In this document: positions 9,179-18,754 of the stretch, piece after piece
Position numbering within the stretch: the first letter of the stretch is position 1
Layout of the letters: each line of letters starts with the position of its first letter
Assembly: GCA_030827125.1 (NCBI GenBank)
Contig: JAURFD010000010.1
Location: 42,527 to 106,526 of the forward strand
Length of the DNA stretch: 64,000 nucleotides
Source: Candidatus Nanopelagicales bacterium
GTDB taxonomy: Bacteria; Actinomycetota; Actinomycetes; S36-B12
Direction: 5' to 3'
The notes under the pieces: generated by a model
Databases searched by the model: none
What the model saw: only the letters and a program-made list of their open reading frames with translations
What the model was told of the DNA's origin: nothing
Program-made: the position numbers and the translations under genes

Positions 9179-9675
9179 GCGGTCACATCCGGCCGGCCCG
9201 GACGCCCGATGTCGCCGCGATCCATGACCTCATCGCGGCGTACACCGAGGATCGCCGGATGCTGGCCAAAGCCATGGTCACGCTCTATGAGGACGTGCAG
9301 GAGTTCGTTGTCGTCGAGCGAGACGACACGATCGTCGCCTGCGGCGCTCTTCACGTGATGTGGGAGGACCTCGCGGAGGTGCGCTCGCTCGCGGTCCACC
9401 CCGATGCTGTTCGCGAAGGTCTGGGTTCCCAGGTCTTGCAGGTGCTGCTTGGTCGCGCCCGAGCCCTGGGCATCGAGCGTGTCTTCTGTCTCACCTTCGA
9501 GACAGATTTCTTCGGTCGCTACGGCTTCAAGGAGTTTGAGGGCACCCCGGTTGAGCACGAGGTGTTCGAACAACTGCTGCAGAGTTTCGACGAGGGTGTC
9601 GCGGAGTTCTTGGATCTGGAGCGGGTCAAGCCGAATACCCTCGGCAACCGTCGAATGCTTATGCTCCTGCGGTGA
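9175..9675 (+). CDS. argA: ArgA-type amino-acid N-acetyltransferase (short GNAT)
   Basis: A 166-aa single-domain GNAT protein. The acetyl-CoA-binding region is [21 protein letters not shown], i.e. a slightly relaxed R/Q-x-x-G-x-G/A loop. The tail [18 protein letters not shown] is typical of the short actinobacterial ArgA (Mycobacterium Rv2747 type), which acetylates glutamate or glutamine for arginine synthesis without an amino-acid-kinase domain. No other arg gene is nearby, so the role rests on family resemblance alone; another GNAT substrate is possible. GTG start overlapping lysS; its stop overlaps the next ATG or GTG region. Confidence 0.68.
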   Translation: MSGHIRPARTPDVAAIHDLIAAYTEDRRMLAKAMVTLYEDVQEFVVVERDDTIVACGALHVMWEDLAEVRSLAVHPDAVREGLGSQVLQVLLGRARALGIERVFCLTFETDFFGRYGFKEFEGTPVEHEVFEQLLQSFDEGVAEFLDLERVKPNTLGNRRMLMLLR

Positions 9676-10436
9676 AGAGAGCACTGTTCCTCGCCAGCGG
9701 TCTCGCGGCAATCGGACTGACCGTGGGAATGCTGACCTCACCGGCTTCGGGCGCCCCCGTGACCGATGGCCCGCTCAGCGGCGTCGTCATTGCCCTCGAT
9801 GCCGGGCATCAACTCGGCAACTCAAATCCAGAGTTCTTCGATGAGCTGTCGCGTACCCACTTCAACGGCGTCGAGACGAAGTCGTGCAACACCACCGGCA
9901 CGGCGACGAACGGCGGCTATCCCGAGGCGACCTTCAACTGGAAGGTGACCAAGCAGGTCAAGAAGCGTCTGCGGGCACTGGGCGCCACCGTGAAGATGAC
10001 TCGACACTCCAACTCGTATTCCAAGTGGGGACCGTGTGTCGACAAGCGCGGCAGTTTCGGGCAAAAGGTCGGCGCTGACCTCATGCTGAGCGTTCATGCT
10101 GACGGGGCGGCGTCGTCCGGGTATGGCTTCTATGTCATGGCTCCGGCGGTGGTGCCCGGGTGGACCGATGACATTGCCAAGGCATCCGGACGGGCGGCCA
10201 AACGATTCGTCTCGGCGATGGCGGCCGCGGGTGCGCCCCGCTCGACGTACATCTCCGGGCAGATCCTGGTCACGAGCAGCATCTCGACGCTCAATTTCTC
10301 CGACGTGCCGGTCCTGCTGCTGGAGTCAGGCAATATGCGCAATGCCAGTGATGCCGCCCGCATGACCTCCCGATCCGGGCAGGCCCAGTACGCCGACTGG
10401 ATTGTGGCCGGCGTCCGAGCAGCCGTGAAGCGGTAG
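9672..10436 (+). CDS. exported N-acetylmuramoyl-L-alanine amidase (Amidase_3)
   Basis: A peptidoglycan hydrolase that would cut the bond between muramic acid and L-Ala. The 254-aa protein has a Sec signal peptide (basic KR at 2-3, hydrophobic 4-24, cleavage near ASGA at 28). The Amidase_3 zinc ligands can be placed as H46 in DAGHQ, E85 in YPEATFNW and H142 in SVHADG, with the catalytic Glu near 218 in LLLESGNMRN. Two cysteine-containing loops (about 72 and 122) could form a disulfide outside the cell. There is no separate cell-wall-binding domain. The start codon GTG overlaps the argA stop by 4 bp. It is last in its operon; a 193-bp gap with operator-like palindromes follows. Confidence 0.88.
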   Translation: MKRALFLASGLAAIGLTVGMLTSPASGAPVTDGPLSGVVIALDAGHQLGNSNPEFFDELSRTHFNGVETKSCNTTGTATNGGYPEATFNWKVTKQVKKRLRALGATVKMTRHSNSYSKWGPCVDKRGSFGQKVGADLMLSVHADGAASSGYGFYVMAPAVVPGWTDDIAKASGRAAKRFVSAMAAAGAPRSTYISGQILVTSSISTLNFSDVPVLLLESGNMRNASDAARMTSRSGQAQYADWIVAGVRAAVKR

Positions 10437-10472
10437 CGATCCGGGAACAAAAAGCGAGTCCCTCGGCGTTGG

Positions 10473-10489
10473 TTCCCTCTACGAGGGAA
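10473..10489. promoter_or_regulatory. operator-like palindrome upstream of clpC, copy 1
   Basis: TTCCCTCTACGAGGGAA is a perfect inverted repeat with 7-bp arms around TAC. A near copy lies 21 bp downstream, two helical turns away. The pair looks like a site for a dimeric repressor or activator of clpC. It does not match the CtsR heptad repeats of Firmicutes, and I see no full ClgR site; only an isolated GCGAAC at 10517-10522. Confidence 0.5.
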
Positions 10490-10493
10490 ATGA

Positions 10494-10510
10494 CCCCCTC
10501 CACGAGGGAA
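10494..10510. promoter_or_regulatory. operator-like palindrome upstream of clpC, copy 2
   Basis: CCCCCTCCACGAGGGAA repeats the upstream site with three changes (positions 1, 2 and 9), leaving 5-bp arms CCCTC and GAGGG plus the conserved right half. It ends 36 bp before the possible -10 box of clpC, so a bound protein could contact or block RNA polymerase. Confidence 0.5.
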
Positions 10511-10545
10511 TCGGGCGCGAACAGGTGCTCCGGAGCCCTCGGTAC

Positions 10546-10551
10546 TAGCAT
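10546..10551 (+). promoter_or_regulatory. possible -10 box for clpC
   Basis: TAGCAT, overlapping TACTAG (10543-10548), is the only TANNNT element between the operator pair and clpC. It would give a leader of about 70 nt ending in the GAGGAG ribosome-binding site. No recognisable -35 element. Confidence 0.35.
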
Positions 10552-10629
10552 CGAACCAGTCCGGTCCGGCGTGCGTCGGAGCCGTGAGGCACGCCGTTGC
10601 CCCGCGGGGGCGAGTGAGGAGAGTTGAGC

Positions 10630-13149
<2,520 letters not shown>

Positions 13150-13166
13150 CGCGATAGGGGTCGCAG

Positions 13167-13649
13167 GTGCCGAACGGTCCCCTGATTCCCGGACTTCGCG
13201 AGTACGACGCGCCACGGCGTCGACGCGCCCGGGGGTTTTGGCTTGGGCTGGTCGGCGTCGTTGCGGTCCTCGCTGCCCTCGTGGTGGTCGGGGGGTTGGT
13301 CGCGGGGATCGGCCCGTTGCGAGCGTTGGGGACGTCCGAAGCACCGCTGACACCGGTGGCGTGGCGCGCAACCGATCAGCCCAACGTGATCCAGGTGTCC
13401 GTAGGGCTGCCGGACTCCGGCCTGTGCACCGGCGACGAGGTCGTCGTTCGAGCACTCGAGCATCCGGACATCGTGGAGATCTCAGCGGCACGCACCTCAC
13501 CTCGCGGCTCGGAGGAGTGCGCGGGTATCGGGATCGCTGGCGATTCCACGTGGATCGATCTTGTCCTCGACCAGCCGATGGGTGCGCGGATGGCGATCCG
13601 TCAAGATGACCGGGTTCCGCTCACGGCCGATCAGGCTGCCACGCCGTAG
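13167..13649 (+). CDS. small membrane-anchored protein of unknown function
   Basis: The 160-aa protein has a basic N-terminus (RRRRAR at 18-23), one transmembrane helix (about 24-48) and an extracytoplasmic domain of about 110 residues with two cysteines (LCTGDE and EECAG) that may form a disulfide. I do not recognise the family. It lies 17 bp after clpC in the same direction and may be co-transcribed with it. Its stop directly abuts the mutY stop on the other strand. GTG start at 13167; the weak AGGGGT upstream is the only ribosome-binding candidate. Codon use looks like its neighbours. Confidence 0.65.
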   Translation: MPNGPLIPGLREYDAPRRRRARGFWLGLVGVVAVLAALVVVGGLVAGIGPLRALGTSEAPLTPVAWRATDQPNVIQVSVGLPDSGLCTGDEVVVRALEHPDIVEISAARTSPRGSEECAGIGIAGDSTWIDLVLDQPMGARMAIRQDDRVPLTADQAATP

Positions 13650-14606
13650 CTAGCCGGACTCGTCCGGTAGTGCCCATCGCCCGCGGGAGGCGGGGACGAC
13701 CAGCCCGTCGGCGACCAACCCGTCCAGGGCTCGGGCGCGCTGAGCGGGCTCCGGCCAAGCCAGGTCCAGCCGTTGTGCCGTGACCGGACCGTCGGATTGC
13801 CGCAGAACCGTCAGCAGGGCACCCCGGGCCTGACGGTCCGAGCCCTCGTAGCGCGGCTGACGTCGCGCCGGAGTGCCTGCCGGGTAGCCCAAGGCTCGCC
13901 ATCGACAACTCGAGGACACCGGGCACTCGGCACACAGGGGGTTGCGCGCTGTACAGACGAGGGCCCCCAGTTCCATGACCGCGGCCATCCAGGCGGCGCC
14001 GTGGCGTCGTGGGAGGACGTCGTAGGCATGGGAGCGCTCGGCTGCCGTGATGGAAGGGGCTGGGCCCGCCTGACCGAGGTCGTGTCGGGCGAGGACCCGC
14101 CGGACGTTGGTGTCGAGGGCGAGGGCGGGTTGATCGAACGCGAAGGCCAAGATCGCCCCGGCGGTGTATTCCCCGATCCCGGGGAGGGCGCGTAGCGACT
14201 CTGGATTGTTGGGCACCCGGCCCCCGTGGGACCGCGTGATCTCGCCCGCGGCGGCATGCAAACGCACGGCGCGCCGTGGATAGCCCAGGCGTCCCCACGC
14301 CCGGAGCGCGGCCGCGGCGGGCTCGGCGGCGAGGAGATCCGGGCTCGGCCAGCGGTCCCACCATTGGCGCCAGATCGGCAGCACTCGGTCCACCGGCGTC
14401 TGCTGAAGCATGAATTCCGACACCAAAACCCCCCAGGGTCGGCCCGGTCCGGACAGTTCCCGCCAGGGCAAAGATCGACCTAGGTGGGTGAACCATCGAC
14501 GAATATCGGCACTTTTGTTCCCCAGGTGGGGCGACTCTTCCGCCGTAGTCGCTGTCTTTGGCCGCTCAGGGAGGAGAGGCGATTGTCCCACCCGCGTCGT
14601 TGCCAT
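13650..14606 (-). CDS. mutY: A/G-specific adenine glycosylase
   Basis: MutY removes adenine mispaired with 8-oxoguanine. With the ATG at 14606 (MATTRVGQ) it has 318 aa; the frame is open to 14663, but that extension would overlap the divergent gene's start. The helix-hairpin-helix motif LPGIGEYTAGAIL (about 141-153), catalytic Asp in LDTNV (165) and Glu in SEFMLQQTP (64) are present. The iron-sulfur ligands C218-x6-C225-x2-C228-x5-C234 are perfect. The region after the cluster is short, so the NUDIX-like 8-oxoG-recognition domain of E. coli MutY is reduced or missing. A CAGCAT box 6 nt before the ATG suggests a leaderless start. Confidence 0.92.
   Translation of the reverse strand: MATTRVGQSPLLPERPKTATTAEESPHLGNKSADIRRWFTHLGRSLPWRELSGPGRPWGVLVSEFMLQQTPVDRVLPIWRQWWDRWPSPDLLAAEPAAAALRAWGRLGYPRRAVRLHAAAGEITRSHGGRVPNNPESLRALPGIGEYTAGAILAFAFDQPALALDTNVRRVLARHDLGQAGPAPSITAAERSHAYDVLPRRHGAAWMAAVMELGALVCTARNPLCAECPVSSSCRWRALGYPAGTPARRQPRYEGSDRQARGALLTVLRQSDGPVTAQRLDLAWPEPAQRARALDGLVADGLVVPASRGRWALPDESG
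13654..13667. terminator. short bidirectional hairpin at convergent clpC-side/mutY ends
   Basis: CCGGAC and GTCCGG form a perfect 6-bp inverted repeat with a 2-nt loop, inside the last codons of mutY and just after the stop of the converging gene. There is no T tract, so at best it is a GC-rich actinobacterial-type terminator. Confidence 0.25.
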
Positions 14607-14641
14607 GTCCCGATGCTGCCATGCCCGGCCCGCGGAGGGAG

Positions 14642-14647
14642 TACGGT
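14642..14647 (+). promoter_or_regulatory. -10 box of leaderless promoter
   Basis: TACGGT lies 8 nt before the GTG at 14656 with no ribosome-binding site between them. Confidence 0.45.
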
Positions 14648-14655
14648 GCTGACCC

Positions 14656-15285
14656 GTGAGCACGATGATGTACCCCGTGGGGCCCGAGCCGCCCGGCGTC
14701 TATTGGCGCCGGCGGATCATTGTGTTGGTCGTGTTGATCGCCATCCTGGCGCTGCTGTGGTGGTTGATCTTTGGCCGCGGCGGCGATGCGGATGGCGGCG
14801 CCGAGCCGACACCCGTACCTACCGAAACAGGGAGTAGTACGCCGACCCCGCAGCCAACGTCGCCAAGTCCGACCCCATCGCCGACACCCACGGAGATCAC
14901 CGACTGCTCCGACGAGGACATCCTTGTCGAGGCTTCGGCCGAGGAGGCCATCTATCCGGTGGGATCTACACCCAACCTCACCCTCACCGTGACGAATATC
15001 GGAACCCGGCCCTGCAAGCGTGATGTAGGGCCTGGCGCCAATGAACTCCTGATCACCGCCGGCGACATCTCCATCTGGTCGAGTGACGACTGCAATCCCA
15101 GCGATGACAAGGATGTAGTCACGCTCGACCGAGGTGACGCCTTCCAGACACAGCTTGTGTGGGATGGCTACCTGAGCGAGCCCGGCTGTCCGCCTGATAT
15201 GCCCATGGCCGATGCTGGCGAGTACACCGTCAACGGGCGCAATGGGGACCTCTACAGCGCACCGTCCGCGCTGCGCCTGGAGTAG
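14656..15285 (+). CDS. membrane-anchored extracytoplasmic protein, unknown function
   Basis: A 209-aa protein: a cytoplasmic N-terminus with WRRR (17-20), one transmembrane helix (21-39), a low-complexity Pro/Thr/Ser linker (about 50-80) and a folded domain of about 125 residues. The domain has four cysteines (TDC, RPCKRD, DDCN, PGCPP), enough for two disulfides. Its NLTLTVTNIGTRPC core resembles an immunoglobulin-like beta-sandwich found in surface proteins. Position between mutY and radA matches an uncharacterised conserved membrane protein in mycobacteria (Rv3587c region). The start GTG is 8 nt after a TACGGT box, divergent from mutY. A surface or cell-wall role is inference. Confidence 0.7.
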   Translation: MSTMMYPVGPEPPGVYWRRRIIVLVVLIAILALLWWLIFGRGGDADGGAEPTPVPTETGSSTPTPQPTSPSPTPSPTPTEITDCSDEDILVEASAEEAIYPVGSTPNLTLTVTNIGTRPCKRDVGPGANELLITAGDISIWSSDDCNPSDDKDVVTLDRGDAFQTQLVWDGYLSEPGCPPDMPMADAGEYTVNGRNGDLYSAPSALRLE

Positions 15286-15295
15286 CCGAGCAGGC

Positions 15296-15330
15296 CTGCC
15301 CGACATGGGCGGCTTGGCCGACCCGCCGGG
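15296..15330. repeat. dispersed GC-rich repeat, intergenic copy
   Basis: This 35-bp stretch matches 33 of 35 bases of the unit that occurs twice inside menD (40646-40680 and the following copy). It contains the inverted arms GGCGG and CCGCC around CTTGGCCGAC, plus an inner CGGC/GCCG pair, so it can fold on either strand. It lies between the stop of the membrane protein and the radA stop. Confidence 0.75.
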
Positions 15331-15331
15331 C

Positions 15332-16711
15332 CTAACCGCCCTCGTCGGCGATGCGCTGAACGGAGCCGAGCGCACGGGAGAGGTGCCGGACCTCGATGAC
15401 ATTGTCGAGGCGGTCACGCGATCCTGCGGGCACCAGGATGCGCCGGAAGCCCAAGCGTCGAGCCTCCGCCACGCGTTGTGCAAGGAAAGGCACCGGGCGG
15501 ATGTCGCCGGAGAGGGCGACCTCCCCGATGGCGAGGACGTCGGCGGGGATCGGAGTGTTCAACCGGGCCGACGCAATGGCGAGGCAGATGGCGAGGTCAG
15601 CGGCGGGATCGGCAATCTGGGCGCCGCCGACAGTAGCCACGAAGATGTCACGTTGCGAGAGGTCCTGCCCCTTGGCCCCGGCGCGGTCGGTGACGGCAGC
15701 CAGGGTGATGACACGGGTTGTGTCGAGGCCGGTGACCGTGCGCCTGGGCGCCGCGGCCGTTCCCGTCGCCACCAGGGCCTGGACCTCGGCCAAAAGTGCG
15801 CGACGTCCCTCCATCGTGACGGTGACGCAGGTGCCGGCCACCGGCGTCTCCCGCTGACCACGGAAGAGTTCGGAGGGGTCGAGGACCTCGGCGAGGCCCC
15901 GGTCTGTTTGTTCGAAGGCGACGATCTCGTCCGCGGGGCCATATCGGTTCTTGACCGCCCGCAGTAGCCGCAGGGCACTGGAGCGATCGCCGTCGAACGT
16001 GAGGACGGTGTCGACCAGGTGCTCCAGGGCACGGGGGCCGGCAATCGAGTTCTCCTTGGTTGATTGGCCGATCAGCAGCATGGGGATACCACGTTGCTTC
16101 GCGGTGCGCGTGAGCGCTTGCGTCACCTCGAGTACTTGCGCGACCCCACCGGCCCTGCCCTCGAGTTCGGGCGAGGCAATCGTTTGGACCGAGTCCACCA
16201 CGATGAGCACGGGACGGTGGTGTTCGATCTGTCCCAGCACCGTGAACAGGTCGTTGTCATCGGCGACGAGAAGATGCTCCGACACCGCGTGGATACGCCG
16301 CGCGCGCAGGGCGATCTGATCGGCTGACTCCTCACCGGAGACATAGAGCACGACCCCGGCATGCCTGTCTGCATAGGAGTGAGCCACCGAGAGCAGCAGG
16401 GTGGACTTGCCGACCCCCGGTTCACCCGCGAGGAGCACGACCTGCCCCGGGACGAGTCCCCCACCCACGACGCGGTCAAACTCCCCAGCACCGGTCGGGC
16501 TGCGGCGGATCCGCTCCTCGGCGATGTCCGCGACAGGTTGGGCCGGTCGGATCCGGGCCGCGGCACGGCCCGCCTTGCCGGACGTCGTCGTGGGGGCGGG
16601 GGCCACCTCGGTCACCGTGCCGAATTCCTGGCACTTCGGGCAGCGGCCCACCCAGCGCAAGGATGTGGCGCCGCAGGCACTGCACTGGTAACTCACCGCG
16701 GACTTGGCCAT
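15332..16711 (-). CDS. radA: DNA repair protein RadA
   Basis: RadA is a RecA-like branch-migration ATPase in homologous recombination. I start it at the ATG at 16711 (459 aa) because a TAGGGT box ends 7 nt upstream and the protein then begins directly before the zinc finger. The C4 zinc finger has C10, C13, C24 and C27. Walker A is GEPGVGKS (about 96-103). The RadA-specific KNRYG motif is in LRAVKNRYGPADE. The C-terminal Lon-like domain (about 280-450) includes DISQRD-like LSQRDIFVA. In most actinobacteria disA follows radA; here radA ends against a converging membrane-protein gene and a repeat. Confidence 0.96.
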   Translation of the reverse strand: MAKSAVSYQCSACGATSLRWVGRCPKCQEFGTVTEVAPAPTTTSGKAGRAAARIRPAQPVADIAEERIRRSPTGAGEFDRVVGGGLVPGQVVLLAGEPGVGKSTLLLSVAHSYADRHAGVVLYVSGEESADQIALRARRIHAVSEHLLVADDNDLFTVLGQIEHHRPVLIVVDSVQTIASPELEGRAGGVAQVLEVTQALTRTAKQRGIPMLLIGQSTKENSIAGPRALEHLVDTVLTFDGDRSSALRLLRAVKNRYGPADEIVAFEQTDRGLAEVLDPSELFRGQRETPVAGTCVTVTMEGRRALLAEVQALVATGTAAAPRRTVTGLDTTRVITLAAVTDRAGAKGQDLSQRDIFVATVGGAQIADPAADLAICLAIASARLNTPIPADVLAIGEVALSGDIRPVPFLAQRVAEARRLGFRRILVPAGSRDRLDNVIEVRHLSRALGSVQRIADEGG

Positions 16712-16718
16712 GCGCTGC

Positions 16719-16724
16719 ACCCTA
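16719..16724 (-). promoter_or_regulatory. -10 box of leaderless radA promoter
   Basis: On the minus strand TAGGGT ends 7 nt before the radA ATG. Confidence 0.5.
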
Positions 16725-16979
16725 CGCAGGGGCGCCGACATCGGTGGGGGAGCCCGTGGTTGTCGGTCGCATGGCGTCCCCCGCGGGTGGCTCTACGCCG
16801 TCGAGACGCGCTGGCCGAACGCCGACTTCTGGTCCAGGCGTGCTCCCCCCTGGGTGAACCGGTGATCCGGTGATGCTCGGCGATACACGCCACCGGTTGG
16901 GCGGGACCAACGCGGCTGGCTGACTGGCCTGTTTTGCTAGCGGGGACCGATGGTCGTGTCCGACTGCGCGGGCCTCGTT
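16725..16979. other. intergenic region between radA and the cysteine-rich protein gene
   Basis: About 255 bp without a supported gene. The only structure I see is a tandem 8-bp repeat CCGGTGAT at 16859-16874. No tRNA, no strong hairpin and no coding signal on either strand. Confidence 0.5.
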
Positions 16980-17756
16980 CTACTCCGGATCGGCGGGATG
17001 GGGTGCTAGCCCCTGGCGTGTGGCACCCGTTGCCTCGGCCAGCGCCTGCACGCGGGCATCGCAGTACTCGACGAGGACCGCGTAGGCCTTCTTGCCCATC
17101 AGTCCAACCAGTTCATCCCGGTTGGTGACGTAGACCGGCTCGACGGCGACATGAGCCTCGGTGTTGCCGCTGCAGTACCAGTCGAGTTCGTGGCCTCCCT
17201 CGCCCCAGCCGCGACGGTCGAACTCAGCGATGGTGACGACTTGCACATGGGAGTCATCCGGTCGCTCCACGTTGTCGAAGGAGCGGCGAATCGGGAGTTG
17301 CCAGCAGACCTCGGGCTTGGTCTCGACGAAGGAAATCCCCTCTCGCATCGCCAGGGCATGAAGCGCGCAACCCTCGCCACCGGCGAATCCAGGTCGGTTC
17401 AAAAAGATGCAGGCTCCGTCGACCACGCGGGTCTTGCGCTCCGCGTCCTTGCCTTTGCCCTCCTTGATCGTGGCCCCCTTGCGTTCGGCGACGCCGTGGA
17501 GCTGCCAGTCCTCCGGCGTCAACTTCTTTGCCCACTTGAGGGTGTTCTTCTCGTCGGCCTTGTCGGTGAAGTGAGCGCCGAGCGTGCAGCACCCGTCGTG
17601 CGGCCGGTCGGCGTAGATGCCCTTGCAGCCTCGACCGAAGATGCAGGTCCATCGCGACGTGAGCCAGGTGAGGTCGCAGCGGAACCGGCGACCCTTGGTC
17701 GCTGGGTCGTCGAACTCGACCCAGGCGCGGGGAAAATCGAGAGGAACTTCAGCCAC
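16980..17756 (-). CDS. conserved cysteine-rich actinobacterial protein
   Basis: A 258-aa soluble protein of a family seen widely in actinobacteria but without a known function. Cysteines cluster in two places: the N-terminal third ([24 protein letters not shown]) and the middle (DGACIF, GEGCALH, PEVCWQL). The spacing and the CC pair suggest a metal site or iron-sulfur cluster, somewhat like YkgJ-type CxxxCxxCC chelating proteins, but I cannot assign it. The GTG start at 17756 is 6 nt after a TAGGGT box on the minus strand. It is divergent from the Ppx/GppA gene; the two promoters share about 60 bp. Confidence 0.72.
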   Translation of the reverse strand: MAEVPLDFPRAWVEFDDPATKGRRFRCDLTWLTSRWTCIFGRGCKGIYADRPHDGCCTLGAHFTDKADEKNTLKWAKKLTPEDWQLHGVAERKGATIKEGKGKDAERKTRVVDGACIFLNRPGFAGGEGCALHALAMREGISFVETKPEVCWQLPIRRSFDNVERPDDSHVQVVTIAEFDRRGWGEGGHELDWYCSGNTEAHVAVEPVYVTNRDELVGLMGKKAYAVLVEYCDARVQALAEATGATRQGLAPHPADPE

Positions 17757-17762
17757 CCGAGG

Positions 17763-17768
17763 ACCCTA
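17763..17768 (-). promoter_or_regulatory. -10 box of leaderless promoter
   Basis: TAGGGT on the minus strand ends 6 nt before the GTG of the cysteine-rich protein gene. Confidence 0.5.
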
Positions 17769-17812
17769 GCGCGAGTCAGCGTTCATCACGTGTGCCGCAT
17801 GCCCGGAACGGG

Positions 17813-17818
17813 TACGGT
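17813..17818 (+). promoter_or_regulatory. -10 box of leaderless ppx promoter
   Basis: TACGGT ends 6 nt before the GTG at 17825; no ribosome-binding site. It fixes the start of the Ppx/GppA gene. Confidence 0.5.
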
Positions 17819-17824
17819 GATTGT

Positions 17825-18754
17825 GTGCGGCTCGGAGTCCTTGATATCGGTTCGAACACCGTTCACCTGCTCATCGTGGACGCCCATGCTGGCGCTGCGC
17901 CGCTTCCGGCATGGAAGTCGAAGATCGCCCTGCGCCTTGCTGAGCACCTCGAGCCGGATGGCTCCATCGACGCTGATGCCGCCGAGCGCCTGGTCGACTT
18001 CATTCGCGAGGCCCAACTCACCGCCGAGGATCTTGGCGCGGCCGAGTTCTTGGCCTTCGCCACATCGGCCATCCGCGAGGCCCCCAACGGAGCACGCGTC
18101 CTGGCCGACGTGCGGGATCGCACCGGGGTCGAGGTCGAGGTCCTCAGCGGGTCGGATGAGGCGCGACTCACCTTCCTCGCCGTCCGACGGTGGTTCGGCT
18201 GGTCGGCCGGCCGGCTCCTCGTACTCGACATCGGCGGCGGCTCACTCGAACTCGCGGCGGGCGATGACGAGGAGCCCGAGGTGGCGGTCTCGGTCCCGCT
18301 CGGCGCCGGTCGACTCACCCGGGAGTTCCTCGGCGCCAATCCGCCGAGCAGTGACGACGTTCGTGAGGTGCGCCGCATCGCCCGAGCGTCCCTCGGATCG
18401 GTCGTCGGTCGACTGCTGCGCTCGGGTGACCCGCGCATCTCGGTGGCGACCTCCAAGACGTTCCGTCAACTCGCTCGCATCGCGGGCGCCGCCCCCTCCA
18501 GCGAGGGATTCCATGTACGGCGAACCCTGTCGCGGGATGATCTGCGGACCTGGGTGCCCAAGCTGGCCGACATGTCGACGGCCGAGCGTTCTCGGTTGCC
18601 GGGAGTTTCGGAATCGCGCGCCCCGCAACTGCTCGCCGGGGCCATCGTGGCGGAGGCGGCGATGGATCTGCTCGGAGTCGACGAGGTGGAGATCGGGCCC
18701 TGGGCACTTCGCGAAGGAGTCATCCTGCGCAGGATTGACTCGATGGAACCATGA
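17825..18754 (+). CDS. Ppx/GppA family phosphatase (exopolyphosphatase-like)
   Basis: A 309-aa member of the ASKHA fold that hydrolyses polyphosphate and/or pppGpp. The phosphate-binding loops are [16 protein letters not shown] at the N-terminus and [12 protein letters not shown] near residue 130. The length fits the short actinobacterial form (Mycobacterium Rv0496 type), which lacks the C-terminal HD domain of E. coli Ppx. The next neighbours in mycobacteria (Rv0497 onward to proC) overlap in part with those here. The GTG at 17825 follows a TACGGT box. Polyphosphatase versus pppGpp phosphatase cannot be told from sequence alone. Its stop overlaps the ATPase ATG by 4 bp. Confidence 0.88.
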   Translation: MRLGVLDIGSNTVHLLIVDAHAGAAPLPAWKSKIALRLAEHLEPDGSIDADAAERLVDFIREAQLTAEDLGAAEFLAFATSAIREAPNGARVLADVRDRTGVEVEVLSGSDEARLTFLAVRRWFGWSAGRLLVLDIGGGSLELAAGDDEEPEVAVSVPLGAGRLTREFLGANPPSSDDVREVRRIARASLGSVVGRLLRSGDPRISVATSKTFRQLARIAGAAPSSEGFHVRRTLSRDDLRTWVPKLADMSTAERSRLPGVSESRAPQLLAGAIVAEAAMDLLGVDEVEIGPWALREGVILRRIDSMEP

